Shown piece after piece: positions 57,405 to 64,000 of a DNA stretch of 64,000 nucleotides. Position numbers and translations under genes: made by a program. Origin of the DNA: Roseovarius confluentis (GTDB taxonomy: Bacteria; Pseudomonadota; Alphaproteobacteria; Rhodobacterales; Rhodobacteraceae); assembly GCF_002917925.1 (NCBI RefSeq), contig NZ_PPFE01000003.1:124001-188000 (forward strand), read 5' to 3'. A model generated the notes under the pieces. That model ran no database searches. It saw only the letters and a list, made by a program, of their open reading frames with translations, and had not been told where the DNA came from. Every line of letters begins with the position of its first letter. The stretch's first letter is position 1.

Positions 57405-59089
57405 CAGGCCGTCCCCTTGTTCCCGCCACGCCGTCGCAAAAGCGCCAGTATCACCTTCATAGACAGGACGGCCAAGCAAACAACCGCCATTACACAAGTC
57501 GAGAAGGCCGCTGCCTGCGACGTCAGCCCGGCATCGTCCAGCCGCATGATCGTCACGGCGGCCACGCTCAGGTCCGGTGTTGTCAGAAAGACGACCGCCG
57601 ACAGTGTCACCATGGAGCGCATGAAGAGAAAGAAGAAAACCGACACCAGCATCGGCGCGATGAATGGCGCCACGATGTCCCGTGCCGTCCTGCTCAGCCC
57701 GGCACCAAGACTATTGGCCGCTTCCTCCAGCGCCAGAGGCAGCTGTCGGAAACCAGTCATCAGCGTCAGGAAGCCTTGTGTGTGGTAGTGGTAAAAATTG
57801 ACGATCGCGATCAGCGCGGCGGTACCGTAGAGCAGGTAAAGCGGCGTCGCCGTGGAATTGAACGTCAGAATATAGGCCAGACCCAGGACCATCCCTGGTA
57901 CAGCGGCCGGCATCGCGGCCAAGATCTGGATCGGTTGCGCCACTGCCTTGGGCAGGCGTCGCAGGCCAAGACCCAGAAGGAAAACCGCAACGGTCCCGCC
58001 CGAAGCGGCAGCCAGCGAGATGAAGATCGTCATCCAAAGCGATGAATACCCGCCCGCCAGCGTGATATCGTAATGCTTGGGCGACAGCGCCATGTTGTAG
58101 GGCCACAGTGTGACGAAACTGGCATAGACCACGATCCCGATCACCGAAAGGATCCCGGCGCAGATAAGCAATGACAGCGCCGCCATGCTGATGTCTCGCA
58201 GCGGAGCAAAGCTGGGCCGATAGGGCTCTTGCCCGGTGATTTGTCCGGCCTGCTGCCGTTTCATCGCCTGCCGCTCGATACTGTAGGAGATCACCGTGGG
58301 CAAAAGCAGCATGATGCCAACAACGGCGCCCATATTGAAGTTTCTCTGCCCCACGACCTGGCTGTAGATCTCGGTCGCCAACACCGAGTAATCGCCGCCG
58401 ATTACCGCCGCATTGCCGAAATCGGTTATGGTGATGGTAAAGCAGACGAACGCTGCGTTCAGGATACCGAACCGCGCGGCGGGCAGGGTCAGGTCGCGGA
58501 ACTGTCTCCACGGCGGCGCTCCCATGACCTCGGCGGCCTCGTAGGTGCGGGCGTCCAGAAGCACCAACGCTGCGCCGATGATCATTACGGCCTGTGGCAG
58601 CGCGTAGAGGGTGTTCGCGATCAACAGGCCCCAGAAACCGTAAATCTCGATTTCGACCCCAAGCATACGACTGATAACGCCGTTGCGGCCCAGCAGGAAG
58701 ATCAGCCCGAGCGCCTGTACCAGCGAGGGGGCCAGCAGAGGCAGAACAATGACGCTGCGTATCAGCCACTTGCCGCGAAATGCACAGCGGTAAAGGCCAT
58801 GCGCGATGATGAACCCCAGCAACACACTCAGCACCGTGGTCGCGCCCCCCATCGCCAGCGAATGCCGCGTGGCCCGCCAGAACCCGGATGAGCCCAGCAC
58901 TTCGGTGTAGTTGCCCAACCCGTAACTGTCGCCAACCGTGATCGAGCGCAGGAATACGATCACCATCGGGTAAGCGAAGAACAAGATCAGGCCCAGCAGC
59001 GGCAACCCGATGCAAGCCAGCGTCAGCAGGCGGTCGGCGTCAAATCGGCGGCGCATACGGGCACGGGATGACGTCTCGGCGAGGCTCAT
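57404..59089 (-). CDS. ABC transporter permease (fused two-domain FbpB/PhnU2 type)
   Basis: A 561-residue membrane protein with about 12 helices and two BPD_transp_1 halves (EAA loops near YEAAEVMGAPPWRQFRDL and LEEAANSLGAGLSRTARD). This fused architecture is typical of ferric-iron and putative 2-aminoethylphosphonate permeases. Overlaps the ATP-binding gene by 4 nt and the DeoR start by 1 nt. Confidence 0.92.
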   Translation of the reverse strand: MSLAETSSRARMRRRFDADRLLTLACIGLPLLGLILFFAYPMVIVFLRSITVGDSYGLGNYTEVLGSSGFWRATRHSLAMGGATTVLSVLLGFIIAHGLYRCAFRGKWLIRSVIVLPLLAPSLVQALGLIFLLGRNGVISRMLGVEIEIYGFWGLLIANTLYALPQAVMIIGAALVLLDARTYEAAEVMGAPPWRQFRDLTLPAARFGILNAAFVCFTITITDFGNAAVIGGDYSVLATEIYSQVVGQRNFNMGAVVGIMLLLPTVISYSIERQAMKRQQAGQITGQEPYRPSFAPLRDISMAALSLLICAGILSVIGIVVYASFVTLWPYNMALSPKHYDITLAGGYSSLWMTIFISLAAASGGTVAVFLLGLGLRRLPKAVAQPIQILAAMPAAVPGMVLGLAYILTFNSTATPLYLLYGTAALIAIVNFYHYHTQGFLTLMTGFRQLPLALEEAANSLGAGLSRTARDIVAPFIAPMLVSVFFFLFMRSMVTLSAVVFLTTPDLSVAAVTIMRLDDAGLTSQAAAFSTCVMAVVCLAVLSMKVILALLRRRGGNKGTA

Positions 59090-60120
59090 GCCGACACCGC
59101 CTCGGTTCCAACAGTGTCGTCAACAACCCATGTGCAGGCTTTGGGTGCGATGCTCAGCTCAACGCGGTCGCCCGGGTGATATGGACTACCGCCATGCGTT
59201 TCGACCAAAAGCGGCCCGGTGGGGCTTTCCACTTCCAGGCGCCGCAGGTTGCCCAGGAAACTGATGCTGCGGACGACGGCCCCACCGTTTTCGGAAGGGG
59301 TCACCTCGATCTGCTCGGGTCTGATACAGGCAAGATAGCTGTCTTCAGAGGCGGGACGAGTCGGCACCAAGTCGGGAAAATGCCGCGCGACCGTGTCGGC
59401 AGAGAGCAGGTTACTGATCCCCATGAACTCCGCGACAAAGCGCGTAGCGGGTCGGTGGTACAGATCCTCCGGCGTGCCCGCCTGCACCACGACCCCGTGG
59501 TTCATGCAGATAATCTTGTCGGCCAGCGCCAGCGCTTCTTCCTGATCATGTGTTACCATCAGCGTTGGTATGCCCAGCGAGCGCTGCACCTGTCTGATCT
59601 CGTCGCGAAGCACCGCGCGGACCTTGGCATCGAGCGCCGATAGCGGCTCGTCGAGCAACAGGACGCGCGGATCCACAGCAATGGCCCGCGCCAGCGCGAT
59701 GCGCTGTTGTTGGCCGCCCGACAGTTGCCCCGGCAGGTTATCGGCCACCTGAGGCAGTTTAACCAGCGCCAGCAACTCCTGCACCCGTGCGGCGATGTCG
59801 TCTTTTCGAACGCCCCGGATCTTCAGGCCGTAACCGATGTTCTCGGCCACCGTCATGTTCGGAAACAGCGAGTATGACTGGAACACGATCCCGAACCCCC
59901 GCTTGCGCGCCGGAAGATCCGAAAGGGTCGCGCCCTCCAGCGTGATCGTTCCTCCGTCCAAGTCGGTCAGCCCTGCGATCAGCCGCAGCAAAGTCGTCTT
60001 GCCGCATCCCGACGGGCCCAGCAAGCAGACGAACTCGCCTTTCTCGATCTCGATCGACACGCGGTCGAGCGCGGTGAAATTGCCGTAGGTCTTTGTGGCG
60101 TCGCGTACGGTCAGGTACAT
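59086..60120 (-). CDS. ABC transporter ATP-binding protein
   Basis: A 344-residue ATPase. Walker A LLGPSGCGKTTLLRLIAG, signature QLSGGQQQRIALARAIAVD, Walker B VLLLDEPLSALDA, and H-loop MVTHDQEEAL. A C-terminal TOBE domain (about residues 270-340) may sense or regulate. Energises the import of the ligand carried by the upstream binding protein. Overlaps the permease gene by 4 nt. Confidence 0.95.
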   Translation of the reverse strand: MYLTVRDATKTYGNFTALDRVSIEIEKGEFVCLLGPSGCGKTTLLRLIAGLTDLDGGTITLEGATLSDLPARKRGFGIVFQSYSLFPNMTVAENIGYGLKIRGVRKDDIAARVQELLALVKLPQVADNLPGQLSGGQQQRIALARAIAVDPRVLLLDEPLSALDAKVRAVLRDEIRQVQRSLGIPTLMVTHDQEEALALADKIICMNHGVVVQAGTPEDLYHRPATRFVAEFMGISNLLSADTVARHFPDLVPTRPASEDSYLACIRPEQIEVTPSENGGAVVRSISFLGNLRRLEVESPTGPLLVETHGGSPYHPGDRVELSIAPKACTWVVDDTVGTEAVSA

Positions 60121-60205
60121 GTGGGGCGTGCTTTCTCATTCGTTGGGCAGGTTCGCGACCGGCCCGTCAAGTGTCGGGGCGGCCAAGGCCGCCCCAGTCT
60201 CGGGC

Positions 60206-61213
60206 TCAGCGCCCGAATTTTTCTTTCCACTTATCTTTTACGGCCATCTGATCCTCCGCCGCCTTGACGAAGTCAACATCCGCCAGGATCGTCGAGATTT
60301 CAGCCGGAAGGCCGGCTTTCTCGGCCGCCTCCGATGCATCGACACCCGGCACAGTGATCAGCGCCTTGTAGGTCTGGTAAAGGCCGATCGCCTCGTCGGA
60401 CATGGTCCAATCAAGGAAGGCTTTCGCCGCTTCTTTGTTGTCCGAGCTTGCCATCAGTCCCGACGCTTCCAACTCGTAGCCCACACCGCCCTCGGGAAAG
60501 ACCATCGCCAGCGGGTAGCCTTCCTCGATCGACTGCATCGCGGTGAATGCCAGCGAAATGCCGACTGTATATTCACCCACGCGGGCAGATTTGCATGGTT
60601 TTGAACCCGAAGAGGTGTATTGCGCCATGTTGGGATCGACCGCGTCCAGCTGTGCCCAGCCGGCCTCTTCGCCCATGCTTTGCAGCACGGCGTTGACGTG
60701 CAGGTAGCCGGTGCCCGAGGAGTTTGGATCGGGCATCAGGATCTCGTCTTTGAATGCAGGGTCTTCCAGGTCGGCCCAGCTTGACGGCATCGGCAGGCCC
60801 TTTTCCTCGAGCCGTGCGGTGTTCACGCAGAAGGCGCCCATATAGCCGATTGGGGCGAACCACTTGCCGTCGCCACTGCGGAATTTCTCGGGCAGCACGT
60901 CGGAGCCGGCAGCCTCGTAGGGTTCCAGCATTTCAAGGATCTGCGGGTCCATCATCGCACTGACAGCCCAACCCCAGATCACGTCAGCCTGCGGATTCTC
61001 GGCTTCGGCGAGCAGCCGCGCACCAAGCTTGCCAGTGGACAAGCGCAGGACATTGATCTCGGTGTCCGGCATGGCGGCCTGTGCCGCTTCCACGTAGGCC
61101 GCGATTTCTTCTTCCTCGAGGGCAGTGTAGACGGTCAGTTCATCGGCCAGCGTTGGTGCGGCAAGGCAAAGCGCCGCGATCGACAGCGCGGTGGTCTGTG
61201 TCCAGGTGTTCAT
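60206..61213 (-). CDS. ABC transporter substrate-binding protein (iron/2-aminoethylphosphonate type)
   Basis: 335 residues with a signal peptide (TTALSIAALCLAAPTLADE). Class of AfuA/FbpA-like receptors: LTVYTALEEEEIAAYVEAAQ, STGKLGARLLAEAENPQADV and WFAPIGYMGAFCVN. These blocks resemble putative 2-aminoethylphosphonate receptors (PhnS2) more than iron receptors, by recall. The DeoR and phosphatase neighbours fit a phosphorylated organic ligand. First gene of the operon; IMPase-like gene is divergent. Confidence 0.88.
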   Translation of the reverse strand: MNTWTQTTALSIAALCLAAPTLADELTVYTALEEEEIAAYVEAAQAAMPDTEINVLRLSTGKLGARLLAEAENPQADVIWGWAVSAMMDPQILEMLEPYEAAGSDVLPEKFRSGDGKWFAPIGYMGAFCVNTARLEEKGLPMPSSWADLEDPAFKDEILMPDPNSSGTGYLHVNAVLQSMGEEAGWAQLDAVDPNMAQYTSSGSKPCKSARVGEYTVGISLAFTAMQSIEEGYPLAMVFPEGGVGYELEASGLMASSDNKEAAKAFLDWTMSDEAIGLYQTYKALITVPGVDASEAAEKAGLPAEISTILADVDFVKAAEDQMAVKDKWKEKFGR

Positions 61214-61419
61214 GGTGATCTCCTTGTTGGTTCAGTTCTGTTGGTCCGGGCCTGTATCCGGAAGACTGCGGACCCTTGCGATGGTCCGTTCTGGTTGCCC
61301 GACACGGAATTCGAGTCTGGGGTTATTTGTGTAGTCTTGCGTTTTTGTGGCATTTGTCTACGATAAATTTTCAAAGCGCACCTTCGCAGCCCCCCGTTCC
61401 CCGCATTTGAGGAAAAATC

Positions 61420-62226
61420 ATGCAGTCTCTTTCCACCTTTCCGGAAACGGACCGGCTCGCACAGTTCGCTGAAGGTTTGGCCGACGTTACGGACGCCATG
61501 GCCATGACCTACTTCCGCAAACCGCTGGAAATCGAGGCAAAGGACGACGACTCGCCTGTCACACAAGCCGACCGCGCCATCGAGGCCGAGATGCGCCGGC
61601 AGATCACGCAAGCGTTCCCGACTCACGGCATTCTGGGAGAGGAACAGGCGAGCGCGCGACTGGAGTCCCCGCACATCTGGGTCATCGACCCGATTGATGG
61701 CACCAAGAGCTTCCTGTCCGGTATGCCCACCTTCGGCACGCTGATCGCCTGCCTCTCCGATGGCACGCCAGAACTCGGGGTGATCTCGATTCCGCCCACC
61801 GGCGAACGCTGGATCGGCCAGCGCGGCCAGGGCACAACACTCAACGGCACGCCCTGCCAGACCAGCGGGCGAACGGCCTTGGGCGAAGCGATCCTCTACA
61901 CGACCAGCCCGGACAGTTTCGACACGGCCGGACTGGCGCAGTTCGAGAAGCTATCGGAAAAGGCTGCCATGCGACGGTTCGGCGGCGATTGCTACGGCTA
62001 CGGCCTTTTGGCCGCGGGCCATGTCGACCTGCTGTTCGAGATGGACTTGCACCCCTATGACTACATGGCGCTCATCCCGGTGATCGAAGGGGCGGGTGGT
62101 GTGATCACCGACTGGCAAGGCGAGCCTCTCACATTGGCATCGGACGGCAAGGTTATCGCCGCCGCCAGCGCTCCCCTACACGCAGAGGCCCTGGCCGCTC
62201 TGAGGACAACACCATCCTCCCCATGA
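61420..62226 (+). CDS. Inositol monophosphatase-family phosphatase (HisN/IMPase-like)
   Basis: A 268-residue Mg-dependent phosphatase. KDDDSPVTQADRAIEAEM, GILGEEQASARL, WVIDPIDGTKSFLSGMPTFG and the C-terminal LHPYDYMALIPVIEGAGG are the IMPase/histidinol-phosphatase signatures. It is a paralogue of the cysQ product here. Divergent from the ABC operon, so it may act on the imported compound, such as a phosphorylated sugar or polyol. Confidence 0.9.
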   Translation: MQSLSTFPETDRLAQFAEGLADVTDAMAMTYFRKPLEIEAKDDDSPVTQADRAIEAEMRRQITQAFPTHGILGEEQASARLESPHIWVIDPIDGTKSFLSGMPTFGTLIACLSDGTPELGVISIPPTGERWIGQRGQGTTLNGTPCQTSGRTALGEAILYTTSPDSFDTAGLAQFEKLSEKAAMRRFGGDCYGYGLLAAGHVDLLFEMDLHPYDYMALIPVIEGAGGVITDWQGEPLTLASDGKVIAAASAPLHAEALAALRTTPSSP

Positions 62227-62489
62227 CCTGCGCAAGCAAGTTGGAATGTTATTGGCCGCAGAAGCCGCTTGCGGCAAAAGGCTGGTCCAAGCCCAAACTG
62301 ACCCGGGCGTGTCTTGTCCACGTCGCGCGCGCAACGAGGTCCGCATCGACAAGGACGGCCCACAGCTGACCTTAGCCGGGATGGTCAACGCTGCGATGTG
62401 GCTTCCCTGAAGCGGTCGTCCGTGACCTCGTGCAGGATGCACTGGAAGGCCAAGGTCCGCAGTGTGGGAAACAGCAAAGATCTGGACAA
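62227..62489. other. Intergenic stretch after the phosphatase gene
   Basis: About 260 nt between two convergent genes. I can translate short frames but none matches a family. It could contain remnants. No terminator is evident. Confidence 0.4.
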
Positions 62490-62846
62490 TCAATCATAGC
62501 TTTTTACTCTCTCGACATGATTGGCTCGGAGGCTCGTGAACTCGAGTACGTGACAGAAGCGGGACGTCTCGCCATTCGCTCGGATCACCTCTCCGCTCGC
62601 AGCGCCAACTCTACCGTGGGAGATTGCGTGTTCGACGATAACCTTCGCCGGAGCTCGTTCAGTTGGCAGGGCTTCCAAAACGGCTGTTCTCCCGACGATC
62701 CGCCGGGTGGATGAGGTTTCCCATGTTACCGCGGGATCGAAGGCTTCTGGGTCGAATATGCCGGTTTCCAAGGCGATCGCGATATCTTCAACGAAGCGAT
62801 TCTTCGGAGAGTTCCCGCAGTCCGGGCTGCGGATAATTCGGGGCAT
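62490..62846 (-). CDS. SnoaL/NTF2-like small protein
   Basis: 118 residues. MPRIIRSPDCGNSPKNRF, then VEDIAIALETGIFDPEAFDP and GRTAVLEALPTERAPAKVIV suggest the cone-shaped NTF2-like fold, with GEVIRANGETSRFCHVLEF in the beta-sheet. The family is diverse; its role is unknown. Start at ATG 62846 with AGAGG upstream. The VOC gene is 14 nt upstream, so both may be co-transcribed. Confidence 0.75.
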   Translation of the reverse strand: MPRIIRSPDCGNSPKNRFVEDIAIALETGIFDPEAFDPAVTWETSSTRRIVGRTAVLEALPTERAPAKVIVEHAISHGRVGAASGEVIRANGETSRFCHVLEFTSLRANHVERVKSYD

Positions 62847-62860
62847 TGTGACCTCTTTTC

Positions 62861-63349
62861 TCAGTTCGCGCCCTGCAAGGCCGCTTTGATGCCCGCGATA
62901 TCTATCTTTTGCATCTCCATCATCGCGGCCTGCGCCCGCGCCGAAGCGTCCCGGTCCTGATGCGACAGCGCCTCCATCAGGACTCTCGGAGTAATCTGCC
63001 AGCGATAGCCCCAGCGATCCTTGCACCAGCCGCACATGATGGGCTCTCCGCCATTGCCCACTATGGCATCCCAGAGCCGGTCCGTCTCGGCCTGGTCCTC
63101 GGTATAGACCTGCAGCGAATAGGCATCGTTGGGTTGCACATGCGGACCGGCATTAAGCAGCGCATAAGGCAGGCCGAGAAGGGTCATCTCGACTACCTGA
63201 ACGGTCCCGGCTGGCGCGCTCGGCGCTCCTTCGGGCACGCGGATCACGTTGTCCACATGGCTGTCCGGGAAGGTGGCGGCATAGAATTCCGCCGCCGCTT
63301 CAGCCTCGGTATCGAACCAGAGGAACACAGCCGCCTTTCGTTTCGTCAT
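62861..63349 (-). CDS. VOC-family protein (PhnB-like)
   Basis: A 162-residue member of the PhnB/3-demethylubiquinone methyltransferase-like subset. FLWFDTEAEAAAEFYAATFP, LLGLPYALLNAGPHVQPNDA, EPIMCGWCKDRWGYRWQITP and VLMEALSHQDRDA are characteristic. Such proteins are small metal-binding or ligand-binding folds with no fixed function. The NTF2-like gene follows after 14 nt. Confidence 0.9.
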   Translation of the reverse strand: MTKRKAAVFLWFDTEAEAAAEFYAATFPDSHVDNVIRVPEGAPSAPAGTVQVVEMTLLGLPYALLNAGPHVQPNDAYSLQVYTEDQAETDRLWDAIVGNGGEPIMCGWCKDRWGYRWQITPRVLMEALSHQDRDASARAQAAMMEMQKIDIAGIKAALQGAN

Positions 63350-63477
63350 CGTCTTTCTCCTTTCAAGGGGCAGTTTCGACAGTGCATCGGAGCGTCACGC
63401 CGGTATCTGCGGGAGCCGTCCGACACCCGGTCAGAACTGCTGCCCGTCAATTAGCCAGACCTTGCATTTATCACAGT

Positions 63478-63831
63478 TCAGGCACTGTCCTCGAATATCG
63501 GGGTAAAGCCGCCCCACATCATGCGCTTGCCATCGAAGGGCATGTCCATGTCCTGCCAGCGCGGGTCGGTCTGCATGCTGGCGCCGCATTTGTCATGCGT
63601 TTCCTTGTCCGGCCAGATCATCCACGAAAAGCAGACGGACTCACCGTCCTCCAGGGCCACCGCGCGATTGAAATCGGTGTGTTTGCCTTCGGGAATCTGA
63701 TCGCCCCAAGTTTCCATGATCTGCAAGGCTCCGTACTCCCTGAAAAGCGGCCAGGCCTTGCGGGCGCTTGCGATATAAGCCTCCTTGTTCCCGTTCGGGA
63801 CGGGGGTGAGGAATCCAGCAATATAGGTCAT
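63478..63831 (-). CDS. DUF1428-family protein
   Basis: 117 residues. MTYIAGFLTPVPNGNKEAYI, RKAWPLFREYGALQIMETWG, CFSWMIWPDKETHDKC and MPFDGKRMMWGGFTPIFE match DUF1428, a dimeric alpha/beta-barrel fold related to antibiotic monooxygenases. Function unknown. The ATG overlaps the stop of the upstream GST gene (ATGA). Confidence 0.93.
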   Translation of the reverse strand: MTYIAGFLTPVPNGNKEAYIASARKAWPLFREYGALQIMETWGDQIPEGKHTDFNRAVALEDGESVCFSWMIWPDKETHDKCGASMQTDPRWQDMDMPFDGKRMMWGGFTPIFEDSA

Positions 63832-64000
63832 GTCGACTCTCCTTGTATGGCTTGAAGCTCCGCCATCCATGCGTCGAAACCGGGCGGCGGATTACCCGTG
63901 AAATCGGCCATTTGCGCGGCCAGTGCTCTCTGAAAGGCGGGCCGTTCCGTGCCCCGCGCAACATAGTCGGCGAGATTGGGGAAGGTTTCGATCAAGCCTT
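63828..64000 (-). CDS. Glutathione S-transferase, C-terminal part (runs off the window)
   Basis: The last 57 codons of a gene on the reverse strand. LIETFPNLADYVARGTERPA, then FQRALAAQMADFTGNPPPGF, resembles the C-terminal helix of glutathione S-transferases (FPNLAAYVARGEARPAFQRAL is the usual pattern). The stop overlaps the DUF1428 ATG. The N-terminal glutathione-binding domain lies beyond the window, so the assignment is tentative. Confidence 0.65.
   Translation of the reverse strand, partial: GLIETFPNLADYVARGTERPAFQRALAAQMADFTGNPPPGFDAWMAELQAIQGEST

Noticed and set aside
62223..62490. Possible remnant gene after the phosphatase gene
   Set aside because: Short frames can be read (for example LPEAVVRDLVQDALEGQG in one frame) but none could be matched to a family; left as intergenic.

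Overview
The window is about 64 kb of GC-rich chromosome from an alphaproteobacterium. It most likely belongs to the Rhodobacteraceae (Roseobacter group). Evidence for this: the order rpsT-dnaA-dnaN-recF-gyrB, hemD followed by a Mic60/mitofilin-like gene and hemY, an RpoH promoter of the alphaproteobacterial CTTG-N18-CCTATAT type, GTG/TTG starts, a TRAP transporter, and Roseobacter-like flagellar genes. It is almost entirely core chromosome. I saw no complete insertion sequence, prophage or CRISPR array.

Layout. 1-5.0 kb: 3' part of secA and two exported-protein genes. 5.0-9.9 kb: radC, dnaJ, dnaK (heat-shock promoter) and alkB. 9.9-20.5 kb: surface-glycan locus with an SH3-like exported protein, a KpsM-type ABC permease, cysQ, kdsB, galU, galE, two tandemly duplicated glycosyltransferases, a GT14-like transferase and a double-domain sulfotransferase. 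20.5-24.3 kb: reverse-strand rnd-lptC-lptA-lptB and hpf-ptsN. 24.7-28.2 kb: TRAP transporter dctPQM plus a UspA gene. 28.4-32.2 kb: tRNA-Thr(CGU), then hemD-mic60-hemY on the reverse strand. 32.2-35.0 kb: tsaD-gpsA-yciI-EVE. 35.0-38.9 kb: small, isolated flagellar island (truncated motB start, flgN-like, flgJ-like, fliK, flgD). 39.1-42.3 kb: yjbE/yjbF/yjbH-like exopolysaccharide genes. 42.4-48.8 kb: ubiE-ubiB, mutM, enoyl-CoA hydratase, an SHMT-like PLP enzyme and a divergent LysR regulator. 49-56 kb: rpsT, dnaA, dnaN, recF, gyrB. 56-62 kb: a decayed exported-protein gene, then an ABC uptake system of the iron/2-aminoethylphosphonate type with a DeoR regulator and a divergent inositol-phosphatase-like gene. 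62.5-64 kb: small NTF2-like, VOC and DUF1428 genes and the 3' end of a glutathione S-transferase.

How the genes work together. The glycan locus supplies CMP-Kdo (KdsB), UDP-glucose and UDP-galactose (GalU, GalE), transferases, an export permease and a PAPS-type sulfotransferase. CysQ would remove the PAP by-product of sulfation. Together this suggests a sulfated surface polysaccharide. The Lpt genes serve LPS export. HemD, HemY-like and Mic60-like proteins link tetrapyrrole synthesis with inner-membrane shaping. The flagellar island holds only accessory and hook-assembly genes beside a broken motB, so it looks like a rearrangement breakpoint.

The most notable observations are the 35-codon motB remnant, the two-domain sulfotransferase in a glycan operon with cysQ nearby, the SHMT-like enzyme lacking the usual catalytic Glu, and the stop codon within the signal peptide of the gene opposite the gyrB 3' end.
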